In this document: positions 24,267 through 36,859 of the stretch, in pieces | Numbering within the stretch: the first letter of the stretch is position 1 | Layout: each line of letters starts with the position of its first letter | Source of the DNA: Ceriagrion tenellum | Taxonomy: Eukaryota; Arthropoda; Insecta; Odonata; Coenagrionidae | Length of the DNA: 64,000 nucleotides | NCBI GenBank assembly: GCA_963169105.1 | Contig: OY720642.1 | Span: forward strand, 15,866,965-15,930,964 | Direction of reading: 5' to 3' | The notes under the pieces: model-generated | The model's input: the letters and a program-made list of their open reading frames with translations, nothing else | Told to the model about the DNA's origin: nothing | Database searches by the model: none | Translations under genes and position numbers: made by a program

Positions 24267-27200
24267 CGTCGTTTCCGATATCCTTAACTATATAATATAT
24301 TTATAATCATACTACTACCTCATACCATCTCTCTTCAGAAATTCGTTTCATCTGTAGTACCCCTTCGATTCCTTTATTTAAGAACTCTTTCTATATGTAG
24401 TAGTTACGGTTAGTCCGTGAAATGACTGGTAGTGCTCACAAGTATCGATTAAAAACCACTTGAATGGAAATTCAAATGTGTGCTTTCAAGGATGAACGAA
24501 AATATTCCTTTATTGGGCATCTATCGATAGCAGAAATAAAATTGACTAAACTGCAGGAGGCACGCTATAGCTAAATCCTCAATTCATTGATTTGTTAACC
24601 TATTCAATTCACCAAGGCATAGTGATGCCGATATCTTTCACACGAAGTGCCAAGAATGAGCCATTACAAGTCATCACGGTCCGCTTAGCTTATTGATGAT
24701 ATTCGAGTTTGAATTCGTGAAAGTTAACATTTCTTGCGTTTTCATTTTTTCATATTATTAAAATAGCCTTGAGAAAATAAACACAGCGAATAAACTGAAA
24801 CCAATATTTTTAAAGGATGTTCCCCCCTTTAGGCACTTTGACAAGATATAAGCGCAATTGACAGAAATAAAATAATTAATCCAAGTATTTATGTCTCTTT
24901 GCAATCCAAACATTTATAAATTCATGAGTATTTTTCTTTTGAAGGTTATCCGTTATTTATGCGTCCAACTGTTAATGGACGGGGTGTGTTACCAAAAATC
25001 AATTCTTAAATTGCAAAGAGAGAATAGGTATGGCCGAATAGCTACTTGTTCTACTGCACTTAATAGAATGGAAAAAATTACAAAGCATTAATGGTCGATT
25101 AACCCAAAAGGGGCCACCACACTTAAGTCAAGTTAAGGCAGCTTTTAAACCAGTGATTCCCAAAGCGGGAGCTATCGCCCCCCGGGAAACGGTGCTTTAG
25201 TCTGGAATGCGAGAGGTGAAAAGTGACTGGGTAACGCCGGAAGTAGGGTCCTGACTGAACGGTGCCGTACAATATGTCTTGAGATGAAAAAATTTTCCGT
25301 CTATTAGATTCTATGTAAACATCGATTAAGTCACCACTGCCAGCACGTGACTTTCACCATCTACCTGATTGGCCAAATAGCCGATATTTCCAATCTTTGC
25401 ATCGGGGAAGCGTTGGCCCCAGGCTTGTGTTTGGATAAAGGGGGTGGCACGAAAAGTTAGATAAACACTTTTTTTAAGTTGAAAAAACCCATACGCCACC
25501 AATTTTACATGCAGGCACTTAATCACCAAAGAAAAACTCTTGATAAGGTTTACAAAATGATAGACAAGGAATGACAATGATACGCGTTGAGAACTGACAG
25601 ATGAACGCAGGCAAGCTTAAAAGAAAAAACAATTGGATGGCGCCATGGTGACGCCAAGTTGAATATTCGCAAGTCGACAGATTGTTGACGAAGGGTCGTT
25701 CAGAGCGAGGTCAAATTTGAACGAATTATATGAATTCAGGAAGAGAAAATAATTCAAGGAGTGTTCCCTGCGTCTCGTTTAATGAGAGCACTCCCTCGAA
25801 TTAAAAAGTCCTAAAAGGAACTCTAGAGGGATAAAGTTAATTGCTGCGGGAGGAAGATATGGGAATTTCCTCCCCAGTCGCGGCGCAAGAGAGATATTAA
25901 AATATGTATTCCCCAGCTGTTGTAAAAGGAACGGTAGAATTAAAACGAAGTAACAAATGAAATTTGGAAAAATTCGACTTCCGGGATGAAAATTCATCAC
26001 GTCCTACATTAGCACGTCACGAGTAACTGCCTGTTATGAATGACCTCCAGGTACGATCTGGGAAGTTAAACTAAGGTGAATGTCAAATTTCAAGCTATCC
26101 GGGACTAGGCACGGAGTTCCACTTTTACCCGCAGTGCACACATCCCGGTCAAGGCGGATGATTTTTTTTCTGTGGAAATTCGCACCTAGGTGAATAACCC
26201 GATCGTGACCCATTACCGACCCGAGGAATGTACTCGTACAAAAATACGCGAGGAACAAGGCTTAAAATTAATCCCATTTTTGTTAAATGTGAGCTTCATA
26301 AAAAGAAATCCAGCCTACAATCTGCAGATGACGAGCTTCCCGTCATCTTTCAGAATCACTGCCTACTTAAAACCTTATGTTAGTATAATAGTTAGTATAT
26401 AATACATACACTAGAAGAAGTAATTATTCCGCACATTTCGTCCAATGAAAGGTCCTCAACCGTGCTTATTCCACATTTGATAAGCCTTCAGTGAATTCTA
26501 AACCACAGCTTGGGAGCACTCGCGAGTATTCATCGAACTACACAGGCTGCGACGCACAGTTGCCTCGCTCAGACCGCTATCACACGTAACATTGTATCAA
26601 CCCTGCATGCATTCTAACTGCTATCGTAAACTCAAAGCTGCGGTCCTCCCAGCATCAGGACATCACAACAAACAAGGAAGAGCAAGCAAACAATTCCCTG
26701 TGGCGTTTTTAGGAGTTTGAAATGTTTGCTCAAGCAAATGACACGTTTATATGCTTAGAAAAGTAACATCATCTGCTTCACTTTAATGATTTATTTTTTA
26801 TATTACAGTTATTCATCGTTTCCATCTGCCACTCGCGACACCAGCGCTTTACCATATGACAAATTTATGGTTGCAGAGAGACAAAGTTAGGACCAGCAGA
26901 TTACCATTCCTACCGACATGACAATACCAGCATGCTTTCACACTCCGAATTAAGGCAACCATCCTACGGACAACCGTATGTCCGAAAGTAGAGTGAACGA
27001 TAAGTAACTCCTCATCCGTGTACTAATCATCACAGTGCCTACCCGGCCAAACATATTTTTAACGGCCCACCCCTCCCTTTATTCCTTTTCATACCGGAAC
27101 AGATAAGGAATGTAGTGAATGTGAACAAAGTTTTGAAGTTGTTAAAAGAATGGATATTATCACATTCTAAAATTGAAAACTTATTAGACCTGTAATGATT

Positions 27201-28312
27201 ATCTTATATCATACCGCACGTATTGTTTATTATGAAATAAATTGTAACAAATTTTGTATTACATGAAGGTAGTGTCTGCTTAATTTATTTCTATTAAAAT
27301 GATTTTCTGTGATTTGCATTGTCATATTGATATACGTAAACAAATTTCTAAAGTTGTACGCAACCGTACATGTTGTCCTCTATACAATAATTTGTAAGTA
27401 TTATTTCTGTTTTACATGAATGTACTACATTTGCACGATGTATTATTATTGTTGTACAGTGCATTATATTTTTCATAATATAGGCAAAACTGACATATTC
27501 CAATTAATTGTTTTTATACTTTGGAAATCGTGATTATTAAATGCCAGCGATTCTATTTATTTAAGGAAGGCAGTCTCCATACAGGTGACACATTTAAGTC
27601 TGCCTAAGGCTCCTATTGTTTGTAAAAAAAGTATGTATGAAACTGTGGAGTAAAATATATTATTATTATTATTACAACTTCTCTCCCGCTTACCACTTCC
27701 CTCGCCCACCAACCCCCCTGGCAACCTCCTCTAACCGTATTTTTCCATCGTATATCCAGGTCCATATTTCGATGCATCACTCTTTACTTACACCTTACAC
27801 AAAATCATATCTAATTGGGTTTCCTCTTACAACAATTTACATCTTCTAGCCCTCAAAGACAGCTTCCTAGCAGAAAATTCAAAACTAGATTAGCCAAAAG
27901 ATTTTGATGCGAAATAGTTGATTTTCTCCCCAATGATTGCTTCTTCATCTGTAAATTAGTGTTAACATCACGTCTCGCATGCTTACTGCATGACTATTGC
28001 ATTTCAGTGCACTTCTGTAGTTGAAAAATACGAAATCTAAGATATGTAATGAAAGTTTAACTGGTTTCACATCGAAATGTTAATATTTTTGGAGTCTCAA
28101 TCCATTTGAAACCAGAGAAGTGTTTTCCAAAGTAATTCGCCGGGAGTATCTTAAATCTTTTCAATGAATACAGATAGTTCATTTAGCATTGGTGGTATAG
28201 TTATGGTCAGTTGCATGTTGTCGAAAGTTCACTCATCAACAAGTTCTTGTAAATTCTTGCTTATGCGACAATAGCCGTAGTTTCATAAACTTTATTCGGG
28301 TGCATAATTGAG
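24267..28312. other. AT-rich spacer with isolated repeat ends
   Basis: 25151-25260 resembles one end of a hAT-type element (CAGTGATTCCCAAAGCGGG, then TCTGGAATGCGAGAGG); its partner end is not seen. 27655-27675 is a short (TTA)n run after a sequence resembling a LINE or SINE 3' tail. No gene is recognised. Confidence 0.5.
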
Positions 28313-28600
28313 CAGCGTTTCTCAAAGTGCCCAGCGGATTTCTTGGGGCTACGCTAGTGATTCCCAGGAGCTCCGTACGCGGCAGATATGAAGATTAGAT
28401 TGTTGCATCACTTTGGCGTTTTTACTACCATCATCTTAACCAATAGGTATACCTTATGAAGCATACTTCCTTAAAGTATTTTGTGTGATATTCCTCATAC
28501 AATATAGATAGAACTAAACACTGCATATATTCCTTGGGGCTCCACGAGAAACTTTGGCTTCAAAAAGGGTTCCGTCTTTGAAAAAGTTTAGGAACCGCTG
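28313..28600. repeat. hAT-type MITE
   Basis: The left end CAGCGTTTCTCAAAGTG and the right end, reversed CAGCGGTTCCTAAACTTT, form the inverted repeat typical of hAT elements. The 8-bp flanks TAATTGAG and TTGTGGAG share five positions, weakly supporting a target duplication. It is 288 bp and non-coding. Confidence 0.7.
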
Positions 28601-29921
28601 TTGTGGAGCATTTTGGTGATGGCTCCTTCCCTGCCACACACTCTTGAGGCGGCTCACAGTGTGTTACGTATATTAAGATAGAAAAAACGAAACAAAAACC
28701 TTCACACCATCCTTCCATTCCTTAACTCTTCATCTCGTCTCGCTGCTCGCCGCAGCATTTCTCCTCTTCCTCTTCACCGAAGAGGAAATTCTTCAACGGC
28801 TCAACCTAAATCCCTTCCCCCAAACAACGTACTCACCCACGTGCAGGATGGGGTTTTATGTTCTCCTCGCCTCAAACCATTTCGCCTTGCTTCGATCCTC
28901 CACAGCATTCGCCACCTTCCTTATATCCCCTCTCATCCAGGTATTTTTTCACACATTTCCGAGTCATTTCCGTGCCTTTCTAAACCATTCTACCTCCCAC
29001 AACTCATATATTCCAGCCTTTGTTGACTTTCAGCCTTTTTGTTGTCCCCAGAAAGATGGTGGTGACACTAAAGAAACTTTTGTTGAAACTTTTCCGCAAC
29101 CAACACAGTTTCAAAACGAAACAGTCACGTAAAACTCCGTATTGCGGACAGCAGTCACAGGCACACCAAACAACGGGCGATCAATCAGCACATTTATAAC
29201 TTTGATAGTAGTTCTGCATTCCATACAATACAAATATCTTACTTAAATAAAATAACCATTGCATCTAGATTATGGAATGATCCTTCAAAGTTTTAGTGTC
29301 ATTAGCAACGATGGACGGACAAGAATATGACAGTTTTGGATAATTTAACAAGCAACCGCCTACAACAGATTCAAATCCAAAAAAATTGTCTTGTAACTGC
29401 AACACAGCCACTTCTGAAAAACAACTAGAACAGAATAGATGACGAGACAGCTTCAGCTATCTGTTGCCGTTCTGCGCCGTAGAGAGCGCAACGATGCGGT
29501 TGCGGAAATAACCTGCTGTTTGCAACATTTATTTGAAACAGTTATCTGATCGAAAGTCTCGGCTGCAGCCTATTTGTTCCAACAGCGACCACTACAGCAG
29601 AAGGGAAAAAAAACAAACTTTCCGTTTCCACACGGCATAGATGGTTAGGCCTTGGGCTGTTCCGCACGAGGCACTTCATCTTACAGTTTGATGCGAAGAA
29701 ATGGCGACCACTCACGAACGAAATTATAACGGGCTCTTCAGTCTCTTTCGTTCATGTATTTATGCAGTTATTCTAGCAATGCTACGCTTTGCGCGACACA
29801 AATCTGACAGCTCAGCCATTTTTTATTTAGATCACTCACTTTCTTTACTATCACTTGGTGGTATTCCATCATTAAATAAGAAGGACAACTTTTACTAAAA
29901 CCACTAATTTTATTACAAAAC
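28601..29921. other. No firm gene; possible terminal exon frame
   Basis: A plus frame at 28848-29132 includes a pyrimidine-rich acceptor-like CTTTTTGTTGTCCCCAG at about 29053, followed by a short frame KDGGDTKETFVETFPQP ending in a stop. On the minus strand, GGGTGAGTAC near 28833 resembles a splice donor. No domain is recognised on either strand. Confidence 0.3.
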
Positions 29922-29958
29922 GACCCGGGTTTCAATGTGCATTCATATCATCTTCAGG
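29922..29958 (-). ncRNA. Hammerhead-like motif with CCCGGGTC helix III
   Basis: Minus strand CTGAAGA, a partly mismatched helix II, GAAA, then CCCGGGTC. A-CCCGGG-T is self-complementary, and GTC is a standard cleavage triplet. The downstream AATAAAATTAGTGG resembles the sequence after the motif at 60577-60609, so both belong to one family. Confidence 0.5.
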
Positions 29959-30597
29959 TAAATGAAATCCGAAGTGCAGGCCTTATATTAGATATTACCA
30001 GGTGAGGGGAGGTGGGGGAGGAGAAGGTAATACAGGAGGACGGTGGTCGCGGTAGGGTAAGGGGGGGGTCTAGGAGGACGAAGAGGGGGTGATTAAACCT
30101 TTGAGGATGGGGGAATAGGCAGGAAGCATACATACATTAACAAGGAATTCATCACAGTCAACTTGGTTATTTAAAATCTTTAGCTGTTATAAGCTAAGCA
30201 TTCAGCTTGCGCCTGTAATTATTAAAATGGAGAGGTGTCATTTCTAATTTAGACTATGGAATAAAGGGCCCCTGGGTTAAAATGCCTGTTAATATGAAGG
30301 ACATATTTGCGAAATGATGGCCAACCAAAGTGACAGTTGTCTCGAGTTATTTGTCTGATGACGTTATCAGAAACGCTGTCCCCGTCACTTATTAAACGTC
30401 TACATGAATTGCGATTAAGTGTCACTACATCCTACCAACTCATTAGTTAAATGGTGTCTTACGTGTACGAACGATGTCTCCTTTGCACAACGTTGCGGGT
30501 TGCATGGCTTGTGCAAAGTAATTTTGAATGAAAGTCTGTTCATGCATTTACTCTCACAACTACGTGTATCGAGTAAATATAGTCCGATTGGACTATC
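29959..30597. other. No recognised feature; G-rich patch
   Basis: 30000-30120 is G-rich on the plus strand, with runs such as GGGGGGGGTC. The rest is AT-rich and unrecognised. Confidence 0.5.
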
Positions 30598-31172
30598 TTA
30601 AGGCATATTATTTACTCGATCCGCCGAGCGAAATATTATTTTTCTTAGAAATCAATAAATTTGATCTCATTTAAAGAAAAATATCTCATCTATCCAATGA
30701 CATCAAAAATCTACCCCGTACCTCATTATTTTCGGAGATATTTGCCAAAAATACCAGCCCTTTTACATGGAAAACGGTACGTGCATGCACTTCAGAGAGA
30801 TTATTTACAAAATGAGGTATTTATAACACTTAGATGTCGTCAAAAAACTAACAGCGTGTAGTTTGTATGTTTTCTCAACTATATTTGAAAATTAATCATA
30901 TTATTACTGCAGTAGGTTATTAGGTATCTCATAAAACCTTCCGTTTTGAAGGGATTTCAAACGGACTGCGCGAAAAAAATTGAGCCAAGTTAAAGACTTA
31001 TTTAGATATTTTCATTTAATTACTTAAAATTTCTGTCATATAAAACTACATAATTGCACCATTAACAATGCAATATTTAATTGGTGTGTCTAACAGCTGG
31101 TGTAATTAAAACGTATAATTCGAATATGGTCTCTATTATGACTATGGAAATATCTCGCTCGGACTACCTTAA
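30598..31172 (+). repeat. TTAA MITE copy 4, altered left terminus
   Basis: The body and right end (CTCGGACTACC + TTAA at 31169-31172) match the family. At the left, TTAAGG is followed by an unrelated ~20-bp segment before GAGCGAAATATT resumes. That segment pairs with upstream sequence (ATCGAGTAAATA against TATTTACTCGAT). Confidence 0.8.
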
Positions 31173-31189
31173 GAATGTTTCTCCTCCCA

Positions 31190-31575
31190 TTTTACCACCT
31201 TTTTTTCATAACTCTTATGATATTGATGATCTTTCATTCAATAAATCTCTAAATCACCATCCCATATCCACGATAAGCTATTTTATCCCTTTCCTGTGCC
31301 TCCTCTTCCGTGCAAACAAGATGAAACATGACGAAGTTTTGTTTCGATCGATTCTGGAGGACTGGCTCACGTTGCGAATGCGATATACGACTACAGGGAG
31401 CCATTTGACGCTTGATCCGCTCGAGAATATTGCGACAATGATTGGAGTCGTTATTCAAAACAATCCGCGTGCCAAAGGGTCCTTGCAACGAACTGGCGGG
31501 TATCCATTCCACGCAGGCGACGTTGTTCATGAGACTATCACTGCTCTCTGGAGGGCTTCGGTATTGGCACACTGA
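31190..31575 (+). CDS. Unrecognised open frame, low support
   Basis: Part of a longer stop-free stretch whose upstream portion lies in the TTAA MITE. The section about 31340-31575 is more balanced in composition than the surroundings and would encode LTLRMRYTTTGSHLTLDPLE, then NIATMIGVVIQNNPRAKGSL and a carboxy end WRASVLAH. The minus strand is also open over 31249-31572. I recognise no family. It could be a captured exon, a decayed element or chance. Confidence 0.15.
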
Positions 31576-32280
31576 AACACCCTGTTTTGCAGAAAAAAAT
31601 TAGGGATCCAAGGAAAGAGCAAACCGATAGATTCCCCGCGTTAGCATGATTTCATTAATATAGAGATTTTATTTGGTATAATATTGGTATTCAGCCAGTT
31701 TCGTCTAAATTCAGTTGAAAAAATAAGACATAAATAGATTTTTGGGTTCAATGATATTCAACTTTTGGTGGAAATTAATGTTTTGCGATATTGATTTAAG
31801 TTTGACAGGTTTTTATCGATACACATATATACAGGTATGGAAATTTATCGTCAATAAAGAAGACTATTTACAAATGTCGCACAATTAAGTCTATTATTCT
31901 ACGCCTTCTACATCATTACTTGGCGTTTAAGTTTTATCTACAGGGTTAAAATTTCAGCCTATCGTATAATACTTAGCTGAAATTGAACCATTCGCCTTAT
32001 CATTCTACAAATTTACACCCAACTGGGGTGAATATGATTACATCACCGTCATCATAGCAACCATTTTAAATTTCTAAGAGGGCGCCTATTCATTAGAATT
32101 AATAATCCTAAAGATGTTTTAATTCAAATAATGTTTCAATGATATACGTATGCAGATAAATATTGGCTATCGTCACAGTTGCCATGACGAAAAAAAACGT
32201 GTGCGGAAATGAAACATGGCACCTTTACGTCCAATATTTGTGAAAATAAAAACAATAGTAGATTTTGTGATGTATAAATG
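31576..32280. other. No recognised feature
   Basis: AT-rich. Nothing recognised. Confidence 0.6.
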
Positions 32281-32452
32281 GTTAATGAAACTTGGACATA
32301 TTCCACTATATAAACTTTAATACAACCGGTTTCGATGTACTACATCATCATCATGAGATGATGTACTACATATGTAGCCTGATGATGATGTAGTACATCG
32401 AAACCGGTTGTATTAAAGTTTATATTTTGGAAAATTTCCAACTTTCATTAAC
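32281..32452. mobile_element. Head-to-head hammerhead palindrome
   Basis: Arms 32281-32350 and about 32381-32452 are reverse complements (GTTAATGAAACTTGGA against TCCAACTTTCATTAAC at the outer ends). The short centre includes TGAGATGATG. Both arms contain GATGTAGTACATCGAAACCGG reading outward. No target duplication is evident. Confidence 0.85.
32379..32409 (+). ncRNA. Hammerhead-like motif with complete core
   Basis: CTGATGA (32379-32385), one T, helix II GATGT-AGT-ACATC with five pairs, GAAA (32400-32403), then CCGGTT. ACCGGT is self-complementary and could serve as helix III within one molecule (two pairs) or between two molecules. The cleavage triplet would be GTT. The opposite arm has lost the first C of the core (ATGATGA). 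Confidence 0.6.
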
Positions 32453-33978
32453 TATGTCATTCCACCAGATTACGCCTGAAACGTCTCTTTTTGTGTCAGA
32501 ATGGGTATGAAGTCGATGAATCATCTAATTACAGATAATTTTGACTATTTTTATAAATTTGTCAATGAAAATTCCGGTAAAAACGGCACCAGAAAGCAAA
32601 AGTTATCAAACTAGGTTTACATGCATTTTGTAAGAGGAAATTAAATCCATACCATAATAGTCACGATAAGAGCTCGAAAGGCAGAGAGCGAGTCCTTTGC
32701 AAGTATTGGATTTGACGTCAAATTCCCAACACAATTAATTGTGAGCATTACCCATAGGATTGGGCAACGCAAATTAAAGCGTCCGAAATAGCAACAGCCG
32801 TAGGAGAGGAATTCCTAAATATATTTTGATGATTATCACCAAGAACAGTCTAATTAGCAAAAATGAAATAGTGCAGGTAATAATCTAGGTACAATAAGGG
32901 TGACTTTACCGAAACATGTGAACTACGTAATGCAGAACATTCAAACCCAGAGAATTTGCAATAAAATTCGCTACTCGAAGGATTAATTTAAAGTACTGTC
33001 CTGGGGTGCGATCCTGTTTCTCCACACCGCCATAGCGCCGCGACCAAACGGTAAAATAGAAAGGAGCTTCTCGACAATGCAATTCTGTTTTTCGAACTAT
33101 TCGCCACTTAAGCGTGCCCAACGCTTATTTATCGTGTTGTCGCCATTGCTGTAACGTCAGAAGAAACAAAATCGCGCGTGGTGCTTCGGTGGCGCAGGCA
33201 AACGTTATTATATCACCGCGTTATGATAGTATATGTAGAAACAGAATAGCCCCCCTGGTCTCCACGTTTAGCGCACCGATTTCCACAAGAATTCAAATTA
33301 CCTCAATTCCCTGCGTGAATTAAACTTAATTTTGTCAAAAAATCAATGAGAGCAGTGAAATAAAAAAACCCACACAAGTTATTGTGAAATACTTAAAATA
33401 AGTGCCCATAATAAGCCACATAAACTCAATGATATCACTACAAACGAGTGAGAAAACATTGATCAGCTCCGCAAGGATCCTTCAAATGGAAAGGCAGTAT
33501 AACAAGAGATTGATACATTTTCCTACAGCTTAAAAAAATAAGGGGAGAGTTTGAGGAAGTGATGGAAGCCAACATTCTTACACACCTTCGAACCAACTGG
33601 GAACAAATAAAGGGAAGAGATAAAGTTGGAGGCGTGGGAATGGAGAGAATGTTTCCCCAGCATATCTGGCGATGGACTGGAATGGCACTCCTATCGCCCC
33701 TGCACGTAAGGTACACGCAAGAGGGGGAGGGGCCTTTTTCCTTCCGGAGTCCTTTTTCGACCTTCGTTTCCTGCGCCCACTTAGGGTGCCACGTTGTGAT
33801 CTGCTGAGCTGTTTTGTGGCAAAATATTTGTTCTTGTCACTCCAAGATAGATTTCACAGTGATTTTTCTCTGCGACTGCGGAACTACGATCCAATCAAGA
33901 ATGAAATCGCAGAAAGGAAGAAAGAATATCAGGGGCTGTAGGGGTACACATTTACTACAGATTTAGGATAGATAACTG
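32453..33978. other. No recognised feature
   Basis: AT-rich spacer. Frames at 33114-33323 and 33559-33941 show no domain. Confidence 0.55.
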
Positions 33979-34540
33979 TTAAGGTAGTCCGAGTGAGATA
34001 GTTCCCTAGTCATAATAGAGACCATATTCGAATTATACGTTTTAATTTCACCAGCTGTAGAACACATGAATTCAACATTGCATTATTAATGGTGCAATAA
34101 AATAATTTTGCATGACTGATAATGTAAGTAATCAGATGTAAATATCTAAATAAATCGTTATCTTGACTCCTTTTTATTCACGCGGTGCGTTTGAAACTCC
34201 TTCAAAACGGAAGGATTATTGTGTTCCCAAAGAATTTACTGAGGTGGCAATACGATTAATTTTCAAAAATAGTTGGGATAACAAACATACTACACACCAT
34301 TGATTTTTTGACGAGATCTAGGTCTATGTAATGCCTCATTGTAAATAATGTCTCCCTGGAGTGCATACACGTACCATTTCCCATATAAAAGGGCTGGTAT
34401 TTTTTGGCAAATATCTCGGAAAAAAATGTGGTAAGGGGTTGAATTTTTCATGTCAATTAAAGGATGATATATTTTTCTTAAAAATGAGACCAAATTCATT
34501 GCTTTCTAGGTAAAATGATATTTCGCTCAAACTACCTTAA
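33979..34540 (-). repeat. TTAA MITE copy 5
   Basis: Complete, 562 bp, TTAA at both ends (33979-33982, 34537-34540). The ends GGTAGTCCGAGTGAGATAG and TATTTCGCTCAAACTACC are conserved. Confidence 0.95.
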
Positions 34541-34574
34541 ACAATATCTTAATGTATAACTCCAACACCACGAA

Positions 34575-35129
34575 TTAAGTTAGTTAAAACGAGATATCTT
34601 TTCACCTATAATTCAATAAATTTCACCTCATTTTAAAGAAATATATCTTACCCTTCCAAGGTGAAGATACCAAAATACTGCCCTTATCCGCCATACTTTT
34701 CGATTTTCTGCCAACAAATACCACCAATTTTACAAGGAAAAAAGGAAAAGGTACGCGCATACCCTTCTGAGGGGCTTCATTTAAATGAAAAAGAACTTCT
34801 GCCTCATAGATTTCGCGAGAGCAGAGCGCAGTTTAAATTTTTTCTCATCTATTTAAAGATCAATTGTATGCGATCCTAAGTAATTTTTTCAGAATCACAT
34901 ATATACCTTTCGCTGTGGATTTTCAAATGTACTGCATGAAAAGAAATTGAAAAGTCAAAGGCATATAATTACTGAATCATTAAGAATTCATTCATAAGAA
35001 CATTTATTAGTGCACTTTAACAATACAATATTTACTCCATGCTCTCTTCAGCCGAAGAAATAAAGAAATAAAATTCACAAATGGTCTTCCTTAGGACTAC
35101 GAAAACATCTTCCTCAAACTAACTCTTAA
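34575..35129 (+). repeat. Diverged TTAA MITE subfamily member
   Basis: Starts TTAAGTTAGTTAAAACGAGA and ends CCTCAAACTAACTCTTAA, giving its own variant terminal repeat (GTTAGTT). The internal order matches the main family: CACCTCATTTTAAAGAAA, then AATACCACCAATTTTACA, then GGTACGCGCAT. It lies 34 bp from copy 5 in the opposite orientation. It is clearly older than the ordinary copies. Confidence 0.8.
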
Positions 35130-35486
35130 CACCATTAATTTGGCTGCTTGCGATTTCACTAGTTAAATCCAATTTTCGAGAACAGGAGCTGATTAACTGC
35201 AATGAATTCCACGTTACCAGATGTGAAATGGCGCAACTACATTCTCCGAATATGAAAAATGTAGACTCATTAGTCTCCTTTGTAACTCACGATTGGAACA
35301 CGTGTTTTGGCATCTCCATCATGACGATGGCGATAGATTAAGTAGACACACGTGACGTAATAATAAAACGAGGTGAAGACTGTCAAATCAACAGTGATTA
35401 ATTTTCTCATTCGTTAGAATAAAATGAACACAGTGGCAAACATATAAGGAGGAGAATAGCATTAGCTAAGGAAGTGTTAGCGATGA
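35130..35486. other. No recognised feature
   Basis: AT-rich. Nothing recognised. Confidence 0.55.
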
Positions 35487-35790
35487 ATCTACATACTACC
35501 CTGCAAGCCGTCCACTGGAGGTGTGGCAGGGGATGTTAGGACACTAGCTGTGTAAAGATGCAAGAGATAAAGTTTTGGGAGGTGATATACTGACGAGTAT
35601 TATGGGAGTGTATCGAGTGGAGCTCAGTTTTTCTTGTGATCGATTATTGTACGCGTAAAGAGCAAATTTTTGTACCTATCTGCTCGGCAATGTATCTCTC
35701 TTATTTTATCGCTTCTGTCAGACCTAGAGAGGTAGCATGGCGTCATGATAATATTCTCTGTGTCGCTCTGAAACACACCAGTTCTTAATT
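35487..35790 (-). pseudogene. LINE family A 3' fragment
   Basis: Minus strand: encodes the end of the reverse transcriptase reading frame (FQSDTENIIMTPCYLSRSDR, then DKIREIHC) and the 3' untranslated region. The 3' terminus lies near 35490, next to CTACATACTACCC, the complement of the family terminus. Confidence 0.85.
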
Positions 35791-36859
35791 TGGAAAATGG
35801 CTCGAGGAAGTAATACGGGACGATCGGTTTCTCAAACACTTTGAAAGATGGGTGCGTGATAGAGAGAAGATATTGGGCAAGACGGAAAAAGAAAGGAAGA
35901 AAATAAGTTTTTTGGACGGGATGAAGAAGGATATATCGCAATATGAGGTGAAAAATTAAATATTAGAGGTAGATAGGACCCTGAAAGCGTAGAAAATCGG
36001 AAGGAGTTTCTCTAATTTTTAACTTAACCTACCTTTTGCCGGTAGAATAGTTTAAAGAAGTATTCTTACATATCTAAGAGATATAAAGAATCGCCTATCT
36101 AAGCATGATAGTGGAAAGTATCGTCCAACACTGTTTGAGTCGAGTAGAATGTGCATCCTGGACACAGTTTTCATATATACAGTATTTGATAAAATAGTAC
36201 TTGGCAAGGGTGAGGATAAATTCAGGGAAATCGGCTACTTTTCCCTTGCTAACCCTTCCTTGGAATACACAGTGAGTATTTGGGATCCTTACGAGGAAGG
36301 CTTGAAAATCGAGTAGGATCGCGTGAAGTAAAGATCGCCAAGGTACTTTGAAGGCCGTTCTAATAATTTCGTCAGTGTTACTGAAAGTGTTTTGCTTTGG
36401 GCACTTCCACGGAGGGGGTGGGAATAAACTTGAACGAAGTGATAGGGGAATAGAGCTCGGCAATTCCTCGTTTGAACCGTTCTCTTCGTAACCGGCCCAC
36501 ACAATGCCCCCAGATTCCCTCTTTCAGACTCCGAATGTCCTCGGGGCTCACGTCGGAGAAGACAGCCGAGGCATGTGGATTATCGAGGGCCGTTTTCCTT
36601 CTTACGGTCAGCCAACACCGCCGCCGTCCCGACGCTCGGGGACGCCTCGACGTTGTCGTGGAGACAGGTGTGAAGGCGTGAAATGGCCTCGGGAAACAAG
36701 AGGACTCGCCTGCATTTTTGTGTGACTGAGAGAAAAAGAGAGAGAGAGGGAGAGAGAGAGAAGCGTTGGGATGACACCGCGGACGGATAGATACTCAGAG
36801 AAGAATGCGAAAATGCAGGGATGACACCTTTGAGAAAAGCAGCCGTGAGATGCGAAGAA
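35791..36859. other. No gene recognised; GC-richer patch
   Basis: 36480-36720 is GC-richer and 36730-36765 is a GA-rich run. The overlapping frames on both strands lack domain signatures. Confidence 0.5.

Noticed and set aside
31081..31170. Conserved frame reading like ...YNSNMVSIMTMEISRSDYLK
   Set aside because: The same words recur in every TTAA MITE copy with stops and shifts, so the similarity is nucleotide repeat homology, not a protein.
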